From positions 19,769,822 to 19,833,821 of the forward strand of contig NC_058055.1 in the NCBI RefSeq assembly GCF_020085105.1: a stretch of DNA of 64,000 bases. Direction: 5' to 3'. The first letter of the stretch is position 1. Each line of letters starts with the position of its first letter. The notes beneath the pieces were generated by a model. That model searched no databases. It saw only the letters and a list, made by a program, of their open reading frames with translations, and was not told the DNA's origin. Origin of the DNA: Siniperca chuatsi. Taxonomy: Eukaryota; Chordata; Actinopteri; Centrarchiformes; Sinipercidae. A program made the translations under genes and the position numbers. Shown here one piece after another: positions 59,988-64,000 of the stretch.

Positions 59988-60372
59988 AATGATAATAAAT
60001 AACAATTTTTGTTGGTTTTGAAAGTCATGCATCTGGTTTCCTGCAACCAAGCTTCCATTTAGTAAAGTAGTAGTGAAGATAAAAGTGGTTCTACTCAAAA
60101 TAACTGGTGAATGAGGAAGTCAGTGTTCCCACAGCCTCAGATATTTGTACCCATCAGCATCACTGTCTGTGGCTCTATGCGTGTGTGTGTATGTGGGAAG
60201 GACAGAGAGTAAGCAGACAGGAAGTGATTCTGATTGGCTGTGAACTGCAGCAGTGCCCCAATGCCATTCGTTCGTTCGGGTGGTGCTGTCTCTGACTCAT
60301 TTCCCGGGGGAGGGAAGGAAACCCTCCAGTCAGCGCTGTAGCCAGCCTCCCCCTCAGATAAATTATGCATCT

Positions 60373-60374
<2 letters not shown>

Positions 60375-60418
<44 letters not shown>

Positions 60419-60420
60419 TA
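60375..60420. repeat. (GT)n microsatellite
   Basis: About 20 GT units with one interruption (gtatgtgt) at the right end, in acsl6 intron 1. Confidence 0.95.
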
Positions 60421-61421
60421 TTATCATCTGCTTTCTAGTCCCACCACTTCTCTCTCTCTGCTGTAGTGTAGATTATCTATTCTGAGCTGCTTTTACAGTA
60501 AGAGTAAGAATGCTGGGGAACACCCCTCATTCACCCTTTTTGAAGCATAAATGATGTGTTTAAGGTCATAGGGTCTGAGTGGTGGAGTGTTGAGGTCAAA
60601 TGTATTTATAACAGACAAGACTGGCTCAAACCGGTTTAAATGAAACCCTGAGAAATTTGTAGGAGGGTATAGTTTTGTGTGCGTGTGGTAAAGTGTGTGT
60701 CTGCATCTAGGTAAGCCTACTCACATATCTCTTCTTCTTTTTTTGTCTTTGAATCCCCAAAATGCTACTTGCCTTGCAAAATACTATGTGAAGATTACAC
60801 GTATGGGTTTCCTCCTGCACTACAAAAATACGCAGGTCAGACAAATTGGAAACTATAAAACTAGCGCCCAGACGTAGCTACACATTATAGGTTTATATAT
60901 TTTCAGCTTGCAGAGCTTAGTACATTTAGAAATCAGTCCCTGGAAAACTAAGCGTCATGTATTTCCATTTTAATTCTATTTAATCTAATCTAAATACCTC
61001 CCCGGCACACCTGATGTGACTTAATAAGGTATTGACTGATCATGCCAAGACACACAAAATCTGTGATTGAAAATCACAATTATTCCACCAAATATTGTTT
61101 TTAAACCCCTTCTAAGCAAATAAATGTTCTGAATAAAAAAATATATTTACTTAAAAATTGAAATAAAATGTGGCCAAATTGTCTGAAGAATTTAAAAACT
61201 TTGATTATTACATGCACACATATACACGAAAACTGTAAAACTGAAAAAAACATTTTGACTTTTTTGTATTTCAAATATTATATTATTATATACTATATAT
61301 CTAATATATTTTGACACCTTGTCAAATTAGTATTCAGATTGTGTCTGTCATTACATAACACAAATAAAATGGCAAAATAATTTTTGAAATCATAAGTCAA
61401 AGAGTGTCCTCTTTCCTGCAG

Positions 61422-61642
61422 AGCTGAGTTCCACCCTGATGGAGAAGATGCAGGCCCAGGAGATGATGAGCGGCCTGAGGATACCAGAGATGGACGAGCT
61501 CGGCCAGTTCTTTCGGTCCCTGCCGACCTCCACGCTGGTGGGCATCGGTGCTTTGACCGCCGTGCTGGCTTACTGGTTGGCCACCAGACCCCGCCCCATC
61601 AAGCCACCCTGCAGCCTGCTGCACCAGTCTGAGGAGGTGCCG
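61422..61642 (+). CDS. acsl6: long-chain acyl-CoA synthetase 6, second coding exon (gene continues past the window)
   Basis: 221 bp between ttcctgcag and gtaaga, giving residues 16-89 when joined to the first exon. It reads ELSSTLMEKMQAQEM, then LRIPEMDELGQFFRSL at 34-49, a membrane anchor TLVGIGALTAVLAYWLA at 53-69, then the basic-proline linker TRPRPIKPPCSLLHQSEEVP. The DELGQFFRSL and LAYW pattern fits ACSL6 better than ACSL1, and linkage to irf1 agrees. Internal Met codons at residues 22 and 25 (61439 and 61448) could serve a shorter form from another promoter, as mammalian ACSL1/ACSL6 proteins start near MQ(A/T)QE. The AMP-binding catalytic domain lies to the right of the window. The exon is in phase 0 at its end. 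Confidence 0.93.
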
Positions 61643-64000
61643 GTAAGATGGAGCACACACACACAAGCGCACACACACAAATAGATTCATAGATGCACAA
61701 ATAAGTATATTATGTTGTATGTTAGGGTCTCATTCACAAATGCTGAATGTGAAAACTTTGACAAACAATACAAACAAACACACACTCATATGCAGACACA
61801 GCAAGTGGATAATTTACACCTCACTCCTTAGAAGTCCTATTTTTGTCAGTTTTCCAGTTTTAGTTTGATTTACTCACTAAAGTCTGCAGTGCTCTCTTAC
61901 CGTCCAGCTGCCAAAATCCAGATGAGAGAAGTTATAGTTGATAAACGGACATTTTATGATCAGTATCTTTTACCACTATCTGCTTCACTTCATCAGAAAT
62001 ATAGAATAGTAATGCAGAGACAGGGCAACCTTGCAGTGTGCCACGTTGGATTGAGAATCTGGGTGACCACTGGTCGCCTGTCAACATAGCACTTGGATTG
62101 TTACATAGAGTCTTCAGCATATTCGTAACTTTCTCCCCATCCTCTGCATTGTATACCACAAGATGGGCCACTCTAGCCTAAAAATGCTTTTTCACCGTCA
62201 ACTGAAAGTAAAGCACATGGGAGATGTGATGACTATCTGTGCTTCATAAAACCTGTTTGGTCATAATGAACTAGTAGAGGAAGGACCTTCTCTAAGCGGC
62301 AAGCTATTACTTTAGCATACAATTTAATTTCTGAATTTAGAAGTTATATGGGCCTGAAACTTGTGCATAAATTTCCCCCGCTTGTATATTAGAGAGATGA
62401 TAGCAGTTTTAATATATCTGTGGAAACTTCCCTCTTTAATAGCTATATGAATCATTTCTAACAGTATTGGTCCTAACTCACACCAAAACTGAGAATAATA
62501 TTCAGGTGAAATGCCATCTATTCCAGGGAATTTACCAAGGTTCATATCCTCCAATGCTTCAAATAATTTTTTGAGTGTTATTGGGGAATTTAAGCAATCC
62601 GCAACAACAGAGGATAAATGAGGTAAGTTCAGCCCGACAAAAAATAATCAAACTCTTTTTTTTTACGTGTGTAATTGAGATGTATATATGTTCTTATAAA
62701 ATTGTTAAAATTCTTGATTAATTAGCATTAGGTCATATAGAAGAGTTCTATAATTGTTCATAACTGAAGAGATTTGAGCTAATTGTTCGTTATTACGAAG
62801 TTTACTTGCCAAAAGGGAGCTCGGTCTACTTCCATCCAGATACTCTGTGTATCTGACCCTATGAATTAGAAATTTGGCAGGCAAATTAAAATAATTACTC
62901 CTTTCGTTTTACTCAATGGGATAACAAGGCAGCGACTCGGGAATAAGTATTATTCCCAATTCTATGGATATCTTCTTCTAATGTCTGGGTTTCCAGGAGC
63001 AACACAATATCAGCCTTTTTCGAGACATTCTGCAAACTTTAAATTAGTGTTGAGGCCACAAACATTTAATGAAAATACAACCAATTTAGCCATCATTTAT
63101 AATAATCCAGTTATATTTTGTGTACTTAATTATGCTTTTTTTAATGTAGTTTACTCTTCCATATAAACATCCATGACTGCAAATTCTTCCCTCATTCCGT
63201 CCCACCTCCTCACTCCCAATCCAACCAAAGGAAAAAGAGAGGGCCAACAACCAAATTTAAATACAAGAAAAAACGTCACTTCCCCTCTTTTGACTCCAAC
63301 AACTCCACTCCATCTAGCAGAGCTGTGGAATGTAGGGCAGTTAGCACACACCTTAGGGCCTAATATTCCCTCGAATGTAATAGGTAAGTGCCAACCTAGA
63401 TGTAGATTATCAATTTACTGGCCCGTTCCTTTTCTTCTCTGTATGTCCATTTAGTCCATAAGCATATTCCATATTCCACTGACATACAGCTTGACTCATT
63501 GTGACTTAGTTATCAGTCACTGATTTTATAAACTTAATAAATAATAATGAATGAGAATCAATTAAACACAGGAACGGGTTACAGCCATTTTCATACCTGG
63601 TAATTACCTAGCAGTCTGGCTAAAGATGGCCTGACTGCCATCCAGTGTTTGGTTTAATCTGTGTTTGGTAGTAGTCGCATTTTCTGCTTTAGTGAAGGCG
63701 TGAGTTGTGTTGTTTTTTGATTGAAAAACATCTGACTGTGCCTCCATTTCTGAAAGAAAACACACAGACACAAGATAATCACTGGTTACACACACTCGCA
63801 AACACACACATCTTGTGTACTGTATATGTGTGAGAAAAAGAGTCACAAAGTTACAGAAAGAGGGTGATGCAGTATTAAACTAAAACACACATGCAATCGC
63901 ATTTATCCTTGTGACCACTGGCCTCAGTAATGCTGAGCCATCAGTGGTATTAAATACACTGTACTTTTACCCTGTTTTGTTTGTTTTTTAACCTTCAATC
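61643..64000 (+). other. acsl6: acsl6 intron 2 (incomplete)
   Basis: Begins gtaaga. Holds an antisense L1-type relic (61880-63110) and (CA)-rich patches at 61653-61681 and near 63790-63810. No further exon was recognised before the window ends. Confidence 0.7.
61880..63110 (-). mobile_element. L1-type LINE relic, antisense in acsl6 intron 2
   Basis: Minus-strand pieces appear in ORF2 order. The endonuclease start is VVFSLNVCGL-like with the following ECLEKADIVLLLETQTLEED-like motif (about 62965-63105). The linker is GSRPSSLLASKLRNNEQLAQ-like (about 62760-62835). The RT start is MEDMNLGKFPGIDGISPEYY (62554-62495), then an RT motif-B segment SIQRGTLQGCPVSALLF (near 62000-62050). Most of the endonuclease is deleted, and stops and frame changes are frequent. 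Confidence 0.7.

Overview
The window is a piece of a vertebrate nuclear genome, almost certainly a ray-finned (teleost, probably percomorph) fish. The genes are split by GT-AG introns, intergenic DNA is AT-rich, and the repeats are of fish type: an RTE/Rex3-like LINE with a GATG-repeat tail, fish L1- and L2-type LINEs, a Tc1 transposase relic, hAT-like elements beginning CAGTGGTGGAAAG, a tRNA-derived SINE and long (AT)n/(GT)n arrays.

Three protein-coding loci are present, in the order known from the vertebrate SLC22A4/SLC22A5-IRF1-ACSL6 neighbourhood (human 5q31). (1) The last two coding exons of an OCTN-type SLC22 transporter lie on + at 188-862. (2) A complete nine-coding-exon irf1 lies on - (39321-42682, 301 residues), with a non-coding first exon near 43439-43562 and a TATA plus GAS-type promoter near 43589-43619. 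(3) The first two coding exons of acsl6 lie on + (49973-50018 and 61422-61642), separated by an 11.4-kb intron; the gene runs off the right edge.

Layout. 1-1.2 kb: SLC22 3' end. 3.0-6.4 kb: near-full-length but frameshifted LINE. 6.4-9.4 kb: a broken second OCTN-like SLC22 copy, apparently undescribed, retaining exon 1 and exons 4-7 but lacking exons 2-3 and 8-10; it begins 28 bp after the LINE tail and is cut off by a dispersed repeat. 9.4-38 kb: a gene-poor repeat desert with hAT-like, L2-like and MITE-like elements and a nested L1/Tc1/LTR complex at 34.0-37.9 kb. 38.6-43.6 kb: irf1. 44.0-45.3 kb: CpG-rich block with NRF1-like and NF-kappaB-like sites upstream of irf1. 45.6-49.5 kb: repeats and unassigned DNA. 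49.5-64 kb: acsl6 start, with a short unassigned antisense ORF at its promoter, long microsatellites in intron 1 and an antisense L1-type relic in intron 2.

The genes are neighbours by ancestral linkage rather than an operon: a carnitine/organic-cation transporter, an interferon-pathway transcription factor and a long-chain fatty-acid activating enzyme. The items most worth a second look are the decayed SLC22 duplicate, the nested transposon complex, the irf1 regulatory sites and the unexplained antisense ORF at the acsl6 promoter. Exon calls come from splice sites, phase and remembered family features; no database search was run.
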